A stretch of 64,000 nt of DNA from Ceratothoa steindachneri (taxonomy: Eukaryota; Arthropoda; Malacostraca; Isopoda; Cymothoidae), in NCBI GenBank assembly GCA_963969495.1, contig OZ018321.1:69143035-69207034 (forward strand). The letters run 5' to 3'. This document shows, in pieces, positions 1 through 12,039 of this stretch (the stretch's first letter is position 1; the number at the start of each line of letters is the position of its first letter). Both the position numbers and the translations under genes were made by a program. The notes beneath the pieces were generated by a model. That model was not told where the DNA came from, searched no databases, and was given only the letters and a program-made list of their open reading frames with translations.

Positions 1-179
1 TTCTTTCTTTTTTAGTGAGATGTTTAAAAAAATTTAAAACTGTTACGAAAGGGGGTTAAGAAAAAGCGGTTTCAAAGACCAAATAGGCCGAAGGCCATCA
101 GCCCGAAGTCGGTCAGCGAAGCTTAAATTCTTCCCGTATAGGACAGTAACGAAGTTATGGCTTGTCTCCTAATAATTTA

Positions 180-760
180 CTTTTTTCCTATTTTCAGCGA
201 TATCAAAACAGCGTAATCGAGCTTTAGAATCTTACATTCTTATAGACAAAGAATTTCAGTACCTCAAATCCTTCTTTTTGTAAAATGGTTTTCCATCACC
301 TATTTTTGAAAAGACAATCCGCACATTTTTAACTGGAGTGTACCAACCAGGCCACCCTGAGAAAACGGTGGCAAAAGACAGAAATTACTTGATTATGCCA
401 CAGCTGGGTATTTATAATAAAGTCAGTCGAAAATTAAACACCTTAAAAAAGAAATACTTTTCTCAACTAAAATTTCAAATTGCCTTTGTTAACAAAATAA
501 ATAAAAAATCTTTCCTTATAATAAAGGATGCGGTTCCAAAAAGTCTTAGGAGTTCCATAATATACTTATTTAAATGTCCTGGTGGTTTCCATGGTAAATC
601 AATTGGTAGCTCCGTGAGAACTGTGACTGCAACATTCGCCTCTCATATGGGCATAAGTAATTGAACAGGCAATAATATACTTGGAACCTCCCAAAATTCA
701 GTGATCAGAGATCACCCACTAAAATGTAAATGCAATATCTTAATAGGAGATTTTTAAATA
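180..760 (+). pseudogene. Penelope-like element fragment, GIY-YIG endonuclease end
   Basis: This is the C-terminal piece of a Penelope-like retroelement protein. The clearest frame is 338-664. It reads through the linker region that precedes the nuclease (YFSQLKFQIAFVNK) and then a block typical of Penelope GIY-YIG domains (SSIIYLFKCPGG, then SIGSSVRTV and SHMGISN). After a stop at 662-664 the same frame family continues as an IRDHPLKCKC block, which fits the family's downstream His/Cys region. Upstream, 240-300 reads as decayed linker (KEFQYLKSFF). The tyrosine-bearing half of the GIY-YIG motif is degraded (HGKSIGSS in place of a YVGSS-type motif), so the nuclease should be dead. The reverse transcriptase part is absent; the copy is 5' truncated. 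Family assignment is from motif recall. Confidence 0.72.
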
Positions 761-1899
761 TTAAATTCGCATAAATGGCTGATTACACTTCCAACCTTTG
801 AAACACTATATATTAATCAGGTCTCCCCACACTTAAATAGTAATTTGTTGTCGGCTCCCCTCATACTTAGGTAAACAAAAAAATTATATGGGCTGTTGTG
901 CGCCGTTTGGGATTTGTCGGGTCAACCAGGAACATCGTGTAATCCGCACTATGGCTCGGTTTGTGATTTTATACATCCAATTTCTGGATAATTTTGCTTT
1001 AATTCAAGCAAGTAAGGTTTCTTACTTGCTTGTATTTAATTCCTTTTTAATCGCAATAGCTGCTGGTCATGGCGGTACTGCGAGTAATTTGTGATCAAAA
1101 CTTCGTAATTCTAGATCTTAATTTCTGAATTACGTTTGTCAACCCCGTGTTCCGAAATTAAGATGACATCTGCATAAATTTTTCTAAATACGTTTCCGTA
1201 AAGAGTTCTTTTTGTCGTCAAGCTGTTGGTGTTTATTTCCAAAATCTTTATTGCGCTACTTCGCATGACGTTCTGTTAATTTATCTGAGTTTCTTCTCTT
1301 TGTTCTCCTTTTCTTTTTTGCCTGGGTAATAGCGTGCGCGTGTACAGGCTTTCTATTTTTCGGAGGGAGGCATGGAGTTTTTGATCAACTCTGCTCTGCT
1401 AAGGCTACATGGGCCCTCGTCACTATCCGAAGAGATATTATCTCTTACTCTTCGTATTCTTCCGCAGAGGGTTGTTACTTATTTAATTCCAGACCAGCTT
1501 TCCTAACTCTATTTTGAAGAATCGAGGCCTTAAAGGCATTGGAACAATTTGACTTTGCCGCCAAAATTTTCGTTAGTAGACCATTTGCCGTTAGAAACGA
1601 TTTAAGCGCTTTATTGTGGCAGCCTGGTTTAACAGCGTTCGCTAAGTTGGTGTACATTATACATCTTACAATGCAACTCATCAACCCTTATGAAATATAC
1701 AAAATAGATGTATATTTATTTGAAGATAAAAGTTATGTGCACAAAAAGGCATGAAACTGAATTAATATTCAATAAAACTGAAATTAATGAAAACGTAAGC
1801 TGCGATTTGTGGTGGTGGGTTTTAACAACCTACCTCAACCCAACGCTCACCTTTGCATATCTTCTCTCTCTCTCTCTTTCTCTTTTAACGATCTATAAA
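761..1899. other. Intergenic stretch, no gene recognised
   Basis: No coding similarity is visible. The stretch holds a perfect hairpin (1005-1032), a CT-rich simple repeat at about 1863-1890, and two short overlapping open frames near 1475-1754 that match no family I recognise. Nothing here supports a host exon. Confidence 0.5.
1005..1032. repeat. Perfect 12-bp inverted repeat with 4-nt loop
   Basis: CAAGCAAGTAAG at 1005-1016 is followed by the loop GTTT and the exact reverse complement at 1021-1032. It lies in AT-rich intergenic DNA with no T-run after it and no adjoining gene. It may be the tip of a lost inverted-repeat element or a chance palindrome; no function is claimed. Confidence 0.85.
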
Positions 1900-3275
1900 T
1901 TTTACGCCCAGCCCAAGGTGGAGCCGGAATGCTGATGGGCTGCCTGTCCACGGGGTGGGAGGACGGTACTCTAATCGAGGCATCTGGCTTTGCCAGCCCC
2001 ATATTCACCCGTTACCGAGCGCACTACTGGGCAGGGTGATTAATGTATGCATCCACCTGAAATAATAGGGTCACGATAAACATTTATGAGAATTTTATTA
2101 AAGCCCTCTTTACTTCCCATATACCACCATTTCAGCCATCGCGGGCAGTTTAACGACAGCAACGAGCTCGCCCTCCCCTGTGCTTTCTCCGGGGACCCTA
2201 CAAGCCCCATCTACCAGAGAGGAGGCTTACTCCTCTCCTAGGCCTAAGTTTGCGGTGGATTCCCACGTACCCACTTATCTGGAGCAAGCGGCAGTCCCTC
2301 CTTTGCCTTAACATGAGACTGCCAAGAAAGCAAGCAGTTGGCCCATAATTGGCCGCTCCCGATTGAATCAGCTCGTCTTAGGAAGCAAGGAATAACAGCG
2401 CCCGTCCGCCAATGCCACCTAATTTCCTGCATGCATTCATGTCGTGTTTACAGAGAGTGAGTGTACCTGCCCCCTCCCTTTTTCCCACGGATGACAATTC
2501 ACAGGCATTGGACGAGAAAAATGAAACCTATAATAGGATCCGTAATGTTTTGGGGGAATTGCCTTATGGAGGCCCCCTGAGATGGACATGTTTCCTCAAG
2601 TGATCCTGCCCCAAATGGTAGGATCTTCCATGGGGTAAAACCCAGGCTCGATGCCAAGCCAGAACCCGAGACTACCTATGTGTAAGCTTTCTCCTCAAAC
2701 GGCTTGGGTCTCCGAAAGCTCAGGAGAAAAGGGGGATCTCCTTCCCCGGCTGTTGCACCTGTGAGAGCCAAGACCTTCTCAATTACAGAGAAGGATCGTA
2801 CTAAGGCCGGTGCATCTGGACAAAGCCCTCGTTCCGGCAGCGGAAAGAAGCCAATTCGTTCACCACCTGCCTTTCCTAAAACGAAAAGAAACGGGAAGAA
2901 GACAAAAAATAACTCAGGGCTTCTCTCACTCAGCGAGAGCCACAGGAACAGAGATCTCTGCTGCAGTTTCTGTAAGCGACCAAGTCGAAGATCGGTACGT
3001 CCGACCGAACCTGGTGCCCCCCAGCGTAGGAGTCCAAGAGAAAGACCAAAATTGCAAGTGCGCAAAGCGGAGCTATGATTACGTCGAGGCCCATCATTCA
3101 GATATTACCTGATGCTCTCGAACCAGCTAGCTTCAAATGCTTTCTCCTTATTTGCTCCACTGATAGCAGCATTTTGTCTAACGGCAACATGATTCATCAG
3201 AGGAGATCGCTAGCTAGCGTGATTGGTAGAGAGCCGAAGGTGACCTGTTTCTAGGAAGGGAGCCTTCTGGCAATT

Positions 3276-3533
3276 GCGTCGGATCCCTCCAATGCGGTTA
3301 TGATTAGTGCCTTTGGCCACTTGATTGCACGCTGATGAGTGTGACGCCCCACTGTAACATGAACTTCGTGAAGGAGATAGGTTAATGCCGGGAACCCATG
3401 GACTATACGATATATGACATCACTTTAGAACTGCCCACAAGGTCAAGGTCAAATATCTGATGAGACATCAAAGAGGGGGCCCGAGACTCACCCCTACACT
3501 CTTCGTCACATTCGACTCTGACAAGCTCCCTGA
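3276..3533 (+). repeat. Tandem duplication inside LINE ORF1, copy A
   Basis: This 258-bp block is repeated at 3605-3863 with a period of about 329 bp. Both copies run from GGATCCCTCCRATGCG through CCGAGACTCACCCCTACACT to AAGCTCYCTGA. By eye they differ at roughly one base in ten, including small indels. The unit spans the RNA-binding-like part of ORF1, so the protein once gained a doubled domain or the copy rearranged after it died. Confidence 0.88.
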
Positions 3534-3604
3534 GTCGCTGTGTGCCGGTTTGTATCACTAATGCCTGAAGGTATACATGCCACTGCCGTGGAGGTGCTAC
3601 TAGT

Positions 3605-3863
3605 GCGTTGGATCCCTCCGATGCGCTCATGGTTAGTGCCTTCAGCCACTTGATTGCTCGCTGATGAGTGTGACGCCCAACTGTAACATAAACTTCGTGA
3701 AAGAGAGCGGTTAATGCCGGGAACCCGTAGACTATACGATAGATGACATCACTTTAGAACTGCCCCACAAGGTCAAGGTCGAACATCTGATAAGACATCA
3801 GAGAGGGGCCCCGAGACTCACCCCTACACTCTTCGTCACATTCGACTCTGATAAGCTCTCTGA
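3605..3863 (+). repeat. Tandem duplication inside LINE ORF1, copy B
   Basis: Second copy of the 3276-3533 unit. Downstream of this copy the sequence continues into the putative zinc-knuckle region at 3961, whereas downstream of copy A it runs into about 70 bp of intervening sequence and then copy B. Copy B is therefore the one in the normal ORF1 context. Confidence 0.88.
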
Positions 3864-4808
3864 TTTGGCCATACGAATCACTTTTGTAACATGCAATATC
3901 AGGTTTAACAAGAGTCTGTGTAAGTTTTCCCAAAGCTGCGCACGATAAGTCCAAACCATGTGTGGGCAAGTGTGTCATTTGTAGAGAGGTGCGCCCCCTG
4001 GCCGTTCAGCCCCCAGGATTGTCTCTTATTTCGCGAAGCTAATGACTTCGTCCTGGCGTGCCCGCCGCTCCGTGGGACGTGTCATGCCTCAATGTTAAGA
4101 TAGACACCCTCTGCTACTGGCCCATCCAGGCCTACGAGCACGCTCGTTTTCACGCCATTTGCAAACATTCTGCCTGGTCTATCCATCCTGTGCGTTCTCC
4201 TGGTACATCCCCACCTTGCTAAACCAGTGCTTCCCCTCACTCGTGTGCACGTTACCCGTAAGGCAAAACGGCCGCGTGCTTCCACTAAGTCGTTAGATAT
4301 ATAGGAGGCAAAAATCCGGAAGCTGGTCATGAAGCAATCTTCCGAAGTTCCTATAACTGCTATACGAAAGGATAACAGCACCAACGTAGATTCGACTCCT
4401 ACGCCCACACCTAGTGCTAAGCTGAGTGAATCGAAGACGGTGGATCCTCAAAGGAGGGACCTTCGCCACCGAAGCATGTTTTGAGGCCGAGGGAGGAAAA
4501 TATATGCATGGTGAGCCCATCCTCTTCCAGTAAGTCTTCGAATGCGCATTGTCCGGCCAACATCTCCTGGAGTTCTGCTTCTGAGAAGTGTACGGTTATT
4601 CATTTGAAAGGTCTTCTCTTCGAAGAGGGCCCACGCATCTCCGAGCTAGGCCTGCAGGGCATATTCCATTAATGGAATTACCCTGGACAACGAGCCAACT
4701 GTTAGGAGCTGCGGAGGCTCGTCTCGTCCCCTTTTCATTTAGCAAATTTTCTGGAGGAGAGCATGCTGGGCGCGAGCCCACTGCCCACCCTACTAAGGTA
4801 TAAGGGTT

Positions 4809-5230
4809 TTGCGACCCCATCACCAAGGGATAGGGGTCGGCAGGAAGATGCGCGAATTACACCCGAGTGATGTCTCCGTTCTTCTCTTTGCTTTAGATAC
4901 CTTTTTTCAGGCCGTAGCTGTGCAGATGCACCTTGATAGGATGTATACCGTTATTTCTGCGTTCATTCTCCCGTCAGCCGACTTCGACGCGGGGGACTTC
5001 CGCCTCCTCGTGACACGGTTGCCAAGGCCCTTTCTGTTGTTCGGAGATTTAAATGGTAGACAGCCCTTCAGGGAAGACTACTCGATTCATCCCAGGGGCA
5101 GGTCCTTGCCAATAGGGAAGATGAGGTTAAGAGAGGTGTCCTAAATGTGGATGAGTTTACACATTACTGCCCGAGGAACACTTCATTTTCCTGTCTTAAT
5201 CTATATCTGTACTCTCCGGACGCCTGACCT
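4809..5230 (+). pseudogene. LINE ORF2, AP-like endonuclease domain remnant
   Basis: The frame 4809-5144 reads VAVQMHLDRMYTV, then RLPRPFLLFGDLNGR. This matches the exonuclease-endonuclease-phosphatase fold of LINE ORF2, where the GDxN block holds metal and substrate ligands. After a frame change near 5100 it continues LNVDEFTHYCPRN and SFSCLNLYLYSPDA, the usual run before the final SDH block, which is not clear here. The domain nicks target DNA to start target-primed reverse transcription. Frameshifts and missing ends make it inactive. Confidence 0.7.
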
Positions 5231-5598
5231 AATTTAGGGTAGGAAGTAGTTCTTGGCGGGTACGGTGGTCTGCATTCCAGGAAATGAAGATCAGAGAAAT
5301 CCTGATTTGGGGCTGGAGTAGGGGGGGGGGGGTAGTCAATGGTAATCTCTTGGTGATCTCCTTCCTATTCAAATGTTTTCTTGACCGCTGAAGCTTGAGA
5401 GAATCTTCCACCCCCTTCCCCAATGATGCTTAGCACAGTCGCGGTGATCCGCTTTTCAGGAAATAAGGATTTATCTGTCCCAATCGAAAAGTTTAGGTCG
5501 AGAATGGGGCTGTTTAGTTCTTCTCCAACAACGTCTGGCTGTTTTGCGCCCGACCGCTTCCGTGGTGGTCTGTCGAGTGTGACAGACCCTTCAAAAAT

Positions 5599-6765
5599 AT
5601 GCGTTATACCTACATACTCTATATGCACCGCCTGAAAGGTTTCACTCTCTGTGAATTACGTCGAGCTAGGGCTAGGTTCCGATATGTTTCGAAGCACGCT
5701 TGCTGCTTGTCCTGGCAGGCATACATGTTTTCACTTAAAGTGAAAACTCATCTACCAGCGCTGTGGAAGCGAGTCAAAATGATTCGGGGTAAGTTCTCCC
5801 AGGACCCCTAGCTGTTATTTAGGAGAATTAGAACGCAATCTTGGACATCGTGTCCCGTATGGATTCATTCGCGACCGCTTTATCCTCATTCTCTTGCCAT
5901 GATGCTGCTGTGCTAGCATTCAAAGTGCGTCGTAATATCGCGGAAGGGCGCCGACAAGACTTTTTTCCAGAGTCGAATAAAACTTTAGCGACAGGTTTAA
6001 AGCGATTAAGTTGCGATCCGCTCTCGCTTCGTGCGCGGAAACTGCTCCGGGCAATGAAACATACGCCATGCTTCAAACTTGGGTGTGCGAGGCATGGAAT
6101 TTTTATTAGATTTGCTTAATAGGATCGGGGAAGAAGGTATCCTCTTAGATTCCTGGCAAATTGCTATTGTGTTCTCTTATCACAAACCGTGGAGAGATGT
6201 CTCTACCCCATCTGTTTTTCTCCAAAACTCTCTAACATCCTGCGTATGCAGGATGTTAACCTTTTTTTCTGGACAGCGGAGGCTACCTGTTTTTTTCACA
6301 GTGCAGCATCCCCAAGTTCCACTCTATATCTGATGCTTTCCCACCACTGGAAAATGCCATCTGCGTGGCCTTCCTTCGTAGACAGAGTTAAGCCATAATG
6401 TTTTCCGATCTCTAAAAGGTCTATAAACCTCAATATGATAAGATATCATGGAGATTCTCCACACGGATGGGGGAAAGGGAACGCCTACCAATCTCTATAT
6501 CAGATTCTTGCATGATTGTCTCAGGACCAATGGAGCAGGAAGAGTGTCTCCTGCATCGAAGTTCCCTCAGTGACACAATCTTTTCCCTAAGCACCAACGT
6601 CATCACCTCGATGCTGCCGGGAGATGTTCTCGCTATGCTCTACGTAAACAAGCTTAGGATCTCTTTGGCCGGACCCAGATGCTAACTCTGGAGCGTTGTC
6701 TCCAACATCCATTAAACCGCATCTCTCGCTATGCCGTAGCGCACAATCTTCTGTTTTCCTGGCCA
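5599..6765 (+). pseudogene. LINE ORF2, reverse transcriptase domain remnant
   Basis: A pre-RT helix block (LSWQAYMFSLKVKT, 5700-5760) is followed by LLNRIGEEGILLDSWQIA (6100-6160), the element's version of the RT entry motif, then LTSCVCRM and a frame-shifted stretch matching SQC.F.KFHSTSDA. The palm region at 6467-6685 reads DTIFSLSTNVITSMLPGDVLAMLYVNKLRISLAG. The catalytic YVDD is replaced by YVNK, so both aspartates are lost. Several frame changes (near 6290, 6400, 6470) split the domain. LINE identity is firm; clade within the RNase H-bearing group is tentative. Confidence 0.75.
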
Positions 6766-7439
6766 AAGCCAGGGTGTTGCACCTATGCCGCTATTGGTGG
6801 ATCCACCATGACGCAGAGTTTTTTCTAAATATAGTTTGACTGGAGGTAGGGGACGCAACCTTTACTTGTCCTTGTTTTTAACCGACGTCTCACTTGGGAG
6901 GCTCATATTTGCACACGTATGGTCTCTTGTAGCAACGACATAGATATTCTACTTTTCTGTGACGGTCAGTGTCAGGTGCGTTGATAGGGCTATTGCCTCA
7001 GCCTTTGATCGATCCATTTTCGTTCGAAGCTCGAAAACGGATGCGAGTTTTATGCATCCGAACCCGCGCCTGAATTGTGGAAGGTGGAACCGATTAACCA
7101 CACAGGACTTCACTCGGCGACCAGTGCCTGCCGAACATCACTCATTGAGAGCCTACTTGTCTATGCCTTGGAGATGCTACCTGGTCTGCGTTGTGCACAG
7201 TGTATTATTCGCCTGATGCGCAAGCCCAGCGCTTACACATTTCCTTAACAGCTATCACTCCATCCGTGACTAATCTCGACGGTTCCTATGCTGCCGAGAA
7301 AAGCAAGTGAAATCCTAAGCCCTATGGGTTTAAGGCTAAGAAAGTCATTCGTGAGATCAGTATAGCTTTGGTATAGCTCTTAACGCTTCTACTGCGCCGT
7401 AAGTATGGCGTTGGCCTGCTTAGAGCACACTTTTGGCCT

Positions 7440-8165
7440 CGCTGGACCATGTCCGTGTCTACAGATGGCTGCACATCCGAAGAGCGGGTCGGTTTCCACG
7501 CCGTATCTCATCTTTACAAAGTCAAAGGAGCTTTGTCAGGCGGTGTTTCTGTCTTCACGGCCGAGCTGGTTGAGGTAAACAGCTCGGTAAGGGAGATAAT
7601 GCGACGTGGTTGGTCGGAGACCGAAATATGATATATAACGAACCACAAAGCACCTTGAGTTCTCTCGGGGCATTGTAATATCCGCATTTCATGGTTAGCG
7701 ATATCCATGGCCCCATCATTTGTCGAGTGGGGTGAATGTCGAGATTATCTTCTGCTGGGATCGTGTACATGTATACATCTTAGAAAAGAAGATAGCAAAC
7801 GGCCGAGGAGAACGTATAGTTACGTGCCATTGAGCCACGATTGTTCCTAATGACCTACCGCCAAATGGCACAACGACTTTGCATAGGTTGCTTTTTATCG
7901 TCTCCGAATTGAATACACTTGTGGGACTCACCACTATTTAATGAAGCACTCGCCTCCACCTTATTGTGAGGATTGAGTTGTCGCCAGACTGTTCTGCACA
8001 TTTTTGTTGAATGTTCTAGCCTTGGTGATCTTTGCTGATGTTACCTCTCTCAGTACCCGGACGAAAGGGGCCATTACAGTTTGTCTGTTATACTCGAGAC
8101 CGGTTCGTGCACACAAACCTCGGACTATATGACATTTTGGAGGAGTCTAACCTCCTCCACTTTAT
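7440..8165 (+). pseudogene. LINE ORF2, RNase H and C-terminal Cys region remnant
   Basis: At 7449 a frame reads VSTDGCTSEERVGFHAVSH (with an overlapping VYTDG reading), then GGVSVFTAELVEV. That is the first Asp strand and the Glu helix of a LINE RNase H (TDGS..., F.AEL). A further block at about 7945-8060 in shifted frames gives PPPYCEDC and LHIFVECSSLGDL, matching the C-terminal Cys/His motif that follows RNase H in these elements. Presence of RNase H argues against Jockey and for the I group. Stops and shifts make it non-functional. Confidence 0.65.
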
Positions 8166-8469
8166 TTGACTATTTGTTGTAGGTCGGATGTTCCTGCACG
8201 GGTTGGAGCCGGAACTAATCCGACGTGGAGCGCACGCCCTTCTTGTTACTTTTTGCTTTTGTTTTTTTTGTCTTATTAGCTTGTCTCTTGCCTTTGTATC
8301 TTTTTTATTTTTGCTATTTACTTCTTTTATTATCTACCCTAGTATTAGGCTTTCCGTGAATTACGGCGAATTTTGCCTAAGTAGGTAGTCGCCAGATGGA
8401 CTCTTAAATCTTTTTAAAAATGCCATTCAGCAGTCGACTTTTCTGCCTTATAAGCGTTATAATTCGAAG

Positions 8470-9468
8470 AATAAAGAACGCTCCAATGACCCGAAAATGG
8501 CAAACCTGAAGCTCAATATTTTTGGACTGAGCTACTGGAAGGCATCCCAGCAGCTGGAAATACTTTACAGCACCATTGGTTATATCATTCTGAAGTTGGT
8601 AAAGGTAGGAACCATCAACAAATTTTATTGTTCGAGTGCTAATCTGAAAGTTTTCCCCCAAACGCCTCGTGTGATTTTCAGGAAGGTTAGACTTATCCTT
8701 ATGACGCCTTGTAAGTAAATTTAAGATGACCTTCTATTGGAAAAATGTCGGTCACCAAGGAACCCATCATTAAAGAACTAAATCTGCATGATTTTAAGTC
8801 ATGCAGTCCAAGGAACACACCTCTGTTCCAGAAAAGACACAGAGTTACAAGGTTGAAGTTGGCACGTGAGCATTTGGAGAAACCTGCTGAGTTCTGTGAT
8901 AATTAATGTCATCTTCAGAGGATACAAAAATAGTATTATTTGGCAATAACGATGGCCTTCCTGTCCGGAGGAAAAACGGCAGTGCATACGACCCCACGTT
9001 CACCATCCCAACCGTGAAGTTTGGGGTAGGTAGCATCATGATGTGGTGGTGTTTTTGATCAAAGGTTATTGCTAATATTAACATCATAGATGGGATAAGA
9101 AATTCAGAAACATAGAGACATTTTAGAAGAATATCTCTTCGTTTCGAGAATCTTGGACTTGGTGAGGGATGGATCTTCCAAGAAGATTATGTTCGAAAGC
9201 AGACTGCGAAAGCTACTCGCGAATGGTTCAGTAAAAACAATGTAAACATTTAGAGTAGCCGAGTCAGTCGCCGGATTTGAACCTAATAGAAGACTTGTGG
9301 CACACATTGAAGAGCAAGATTCATTTGATGGGTCTCAAGAACATCAAAAATTGGATGCAATTGCAAAGAAGAATAGGTCGAAGTACTAAAGGAATGTTCC
9401 AGCGCACTATTGAAGAACTACAGGAAAGGCTTGATGGTGGTGATAGGCAACAAAGTTTACGCAACTAA
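8470..9468 (+). pseudogene. Tc1-like transposase, degenerate
   Basis: The N-terminal helix-turn-helix part reads in 8497-8718 (STIGYIILKLVKVGT, then PQTPRVIFRKVRL), and the catalytic core follows at 8840-9460 in several frames: LAREHLEKPAEF, VLFGNNDGLPV, KFGVGSIMMWWCF, and near the end NLIEDLWHTLKSKIH (9277 on). These are Tc1 family landmarks in the right order over about 330 codons, the usual length. The first Asp block (expected SDES/SEDT) is split by a stop and frameshift near 8905. Terminal repeats were not identified; the 3' side runs into a (TA)n tract at 9673. Confidence 0.75.
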
Positions 9469-9670
9469 GTATTAATCACCAAATATCGTTTTGTAGTAAT
9501 ACCTTTTTCACCTGTTTTCATTAATTTCAAGTTTACTGAATATCAATTTTGTTTCATGCCTTTATGTGCACAGAACTTTTATTTAACATACATTAATATA
9601 CATCAATGTGAAAGTTTCAGGAAGTTTGATGGGATGTAAGTCTATTAAAATTGAATAGAGTGACCATGAG

Positions 9671-9672
<2 letters not shown>

Positions 9673-9728
<56 letters not shown>
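9673..9728. repeat. (TA)n microsatellite
   Basis: About 55 bp of nearly pure TA dinucleotides. Confidence 0.97.
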
Positions 9729-9732
<4 letters not shown>

Positions 9733-9779
9733 AAAGAGAGAGAACAGAGGAAAGTTTAAAAATATTTAATTAATTACTC

Positions 9780-11440
9780 GATAAAACTTAGAACATAATG
9801 GTCAAAGGCAAGTTAAAGTATAGTGAGCAAATTTTTACAAGACTTAAATCCAAATTAAGAATTTTACTAATAAATATTGATTCATTTTACACCTTTCATC
9901 TTATTAAAGTTAAAAAGTCGTTTTTTATCTTTGCGTACTTAGTGCTGAATTTTTGAGATAATTTTTAGTAAAAGTTTTTGGACACACGGCACCAACTTGA
10001 TTTGTCTTGATTTCGCGTAAAAGACTTTTAACAGTTTCTCACCTCATCCTTCTTTTAATATCAAGCATACTTCTTATTAATCTCTTTAAAAAAATTAAAC
10101 ATTTCTATTGCATTTAATTATAGATTTACCAACTTATAGTGCTGAATGCTGCTTCCACTATTGGCACTTTATGTTACGAAAAATGTAATGCGGTTTATTT
10201 TTATACGAAAATTGTTCACTAAATTCGAATTCTATGGAGCTGTATTTTTTGTCACGTGTGACTCTATATTTCACTATGTGGGACGATCCTTCCGTCGGTC
10301 CCTGTTTTAATTTCTTATCGTTTTGGTAATAACATTGTAACTCTTAAGCCGATTCTAACGATATTTGAAACCCTTATGTTGTTTTATATATTCTTTCGAA
10401 TGTTATAATTGCTAAGGTCCTTCTAAGGTTAGTCCGGGAATTATTGGAAGTTTCGAAGATCGTAAGAGCACGCGACCTTGGTCAGCAGAACTTGGTCAAT
10501 CCATCTCTTTTTTCTCGCCCTAAACTTTAAAAAAACATCCAATTCTTTTGAAATAAAGAAAACATAATCCTCATACCCCATTTTTTCTAATCTATATTTC
10601 CATTTAATATTTACATTTTGCTTTATTTTTTATATGGTAGCCATTTCCTCTTGATATAGATTAAAATAAAAAATCTTTTTTAAAACATAAGTTCGATAAA
10701 AGAATCGAATATACGAAAACAATTATAAACAGGCATATCTTAATTTTAATAAAATTTGCTAACTTCACAATTTGTAATTCGTTTTGTTTTAAAAAATCAC
10801 CAAAATTCGATAATCATTTATTTTTTCTGAACTTAACAATTGCTCTTGGTCATTTTGGCATACAAACTACGAGAAAAAAATATTACTTTATTCGACCCAT
10901 CCCGAAACTTCCGTTCTTAAAATATATTTTTAAGGATAAACGGAGCGGCTTCTCCACTTCTCAATTTGCTTTAGTCGTTTTTAGGTGCCAGTAGCTATTT
11001 TGTCCTAATAAAGATTAAAATCGATTTTAGAAATAACTTCGATAAAACCTTCGAATACACCCAAAAATAAAATAAAAACGCTTTAAAGTAGGACATATCA
11101 AATTGCATGGGTTAACACAGTTATAAATATCATCACTTCATTAACTCTATAATTGAAGAGGGGGGTTTTTGACTATTTGAATAATAATTTCATCTTAGTT
11201 TGGTTATGACTTATGTTTTTTTTATCAAAGTTATTTCTAATAATTCTTTCATAATATCAGAAATAAATATAGGTATAGAAATTTTATGAATTTTTTAATA
11301 CCCAAAGAATTACAAATGGTGAAGTTCGTAAAATTTATTTTTATTTTTTTTCTTTTTCTAAAATTTTAAACTTAATAGCGAAGCGCAAGCTCCCCCCGTT
11401 AGGGGGGGGGGAAGCCATTGCTGGGTTAGCTAAATAAAAT
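9780..11440. other. AT-rich gene-free stretch
   Basis: No open frame of note and no recognisable transposon motif. Composition is strongly AT with many short T and A runs and one G run (11401-11411). I see nothing to annotate. Confidence 0.6.
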
Positions 11441-12039
11441 AAAGTGGAACCCCGCCATTCGGCCACAGTCGGTTCCAGGAGGCTGTTCGAATTGCGAGTT
11501 GTACAAATGGAGAATAATTTTTCCCATAAGAATTAATGTTAATTAGATTAATCTGTTCCTGACCCACATGATGATTGCTTATTTAAACCTTTATATGTAA
11601 CAATATTTTAAGCATAAAATACATAAAAGTTATGAAAAAAACAATGAATATACTGTACTGTAAATACATGAGATAAATAAAAATTTAACTGCACTTTACC
11701 TGAACTGAGGTTAGCTGAGGGCATAAGTGGAAGGTGGAGAGGAGGAGGGGGAGGGATGTTGATGTTACTGTTTAGAAGGCAAGTTACCTTCCATAAAATG
11801 CATCAGGTAACATCATCCCTTCTGGCCTTTTCTCTCTTTCTGGTATTCTTACTTTTTTGTCCTTTGGCACAAGAGGAATATTGGGATTCTTTCTTCAAAG
11901 ACCTGTCCAATGTTGTCTGCCTTTGACGATTTTTCACAATTTTTCTAAAATGCTCATTAACGTTGTCATTAAAAAGGTTGATGCTCCTTGTGGGGAAATA
12001 AATATCGCAACGACAAATAAACGCTAGTTTGTTTATATA

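Larger units (their letters stand above)
2404..4480 (+). pseudogene. LINE ORF1 (gag-like) remnant
   Basis: The first readable part (2704-3110, two frames) is basic and Ser/Pro-rich (PPAFPKTKRNGKKTKNN), as in ORF1 N-termini of I/Jockey-type LINEs. It is followed by two tandem copies of a domain with a motif that reads ELPHKVKVEHL, then RHQRGAPRLTPTLFVTFDSD once frames are shifted. This resembles the RNA-binding part ahead of the zinc knuckles. A vestigial knuckle may start at 3961 (CGQVCHL). The long open frames on the opposite strand here are shadows. No continuous frame survives. The protein would coat the element RNA; this copy cannot make it. Confidence 0.55.
1900..8390 (+). mobile_element. 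Decayed non-LTR retrotransposon (LINE) with RNase H, I/Nimb-like
   Basis: A block of about 6.5 kb, visibly richer in G+C than its flanks, carries in order the remains of a basic ORF1 (about 2700-4500) and an ORF2 with apurinic-type endonuclease (about 4855-5230), reverse transcriptase (about 6080-6760), RNase H (about 7450-7600) and a C-terminal Cys/His patch (about 7945-8030). The order EN-RT-RNaseH with a gag-like ORF1 is that of the I group (I, Nimb, Loa); Jockey lacks RNase H. Every domain is split by stops and frame changes, so the copy is old. The 5' limit is set where composition changes after a CT-rich run. The 3' limit is uncertain because no poly(A) or tandem tail is obvious before the next element near 8470. 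Confidence 0.75.

Noticed and set aside
3333..3345. CTGATGAG hammerhead-like box in the LINE ORF1 repeat
   Set aside because: No GAAA follows at a fitting distance and no stem II can be drawn; it lies in coding-derived sequence.
5319..5331. Poly-G run
   Set aside because: A simple homopolymer in a dead LINE; no structure or function indicated.
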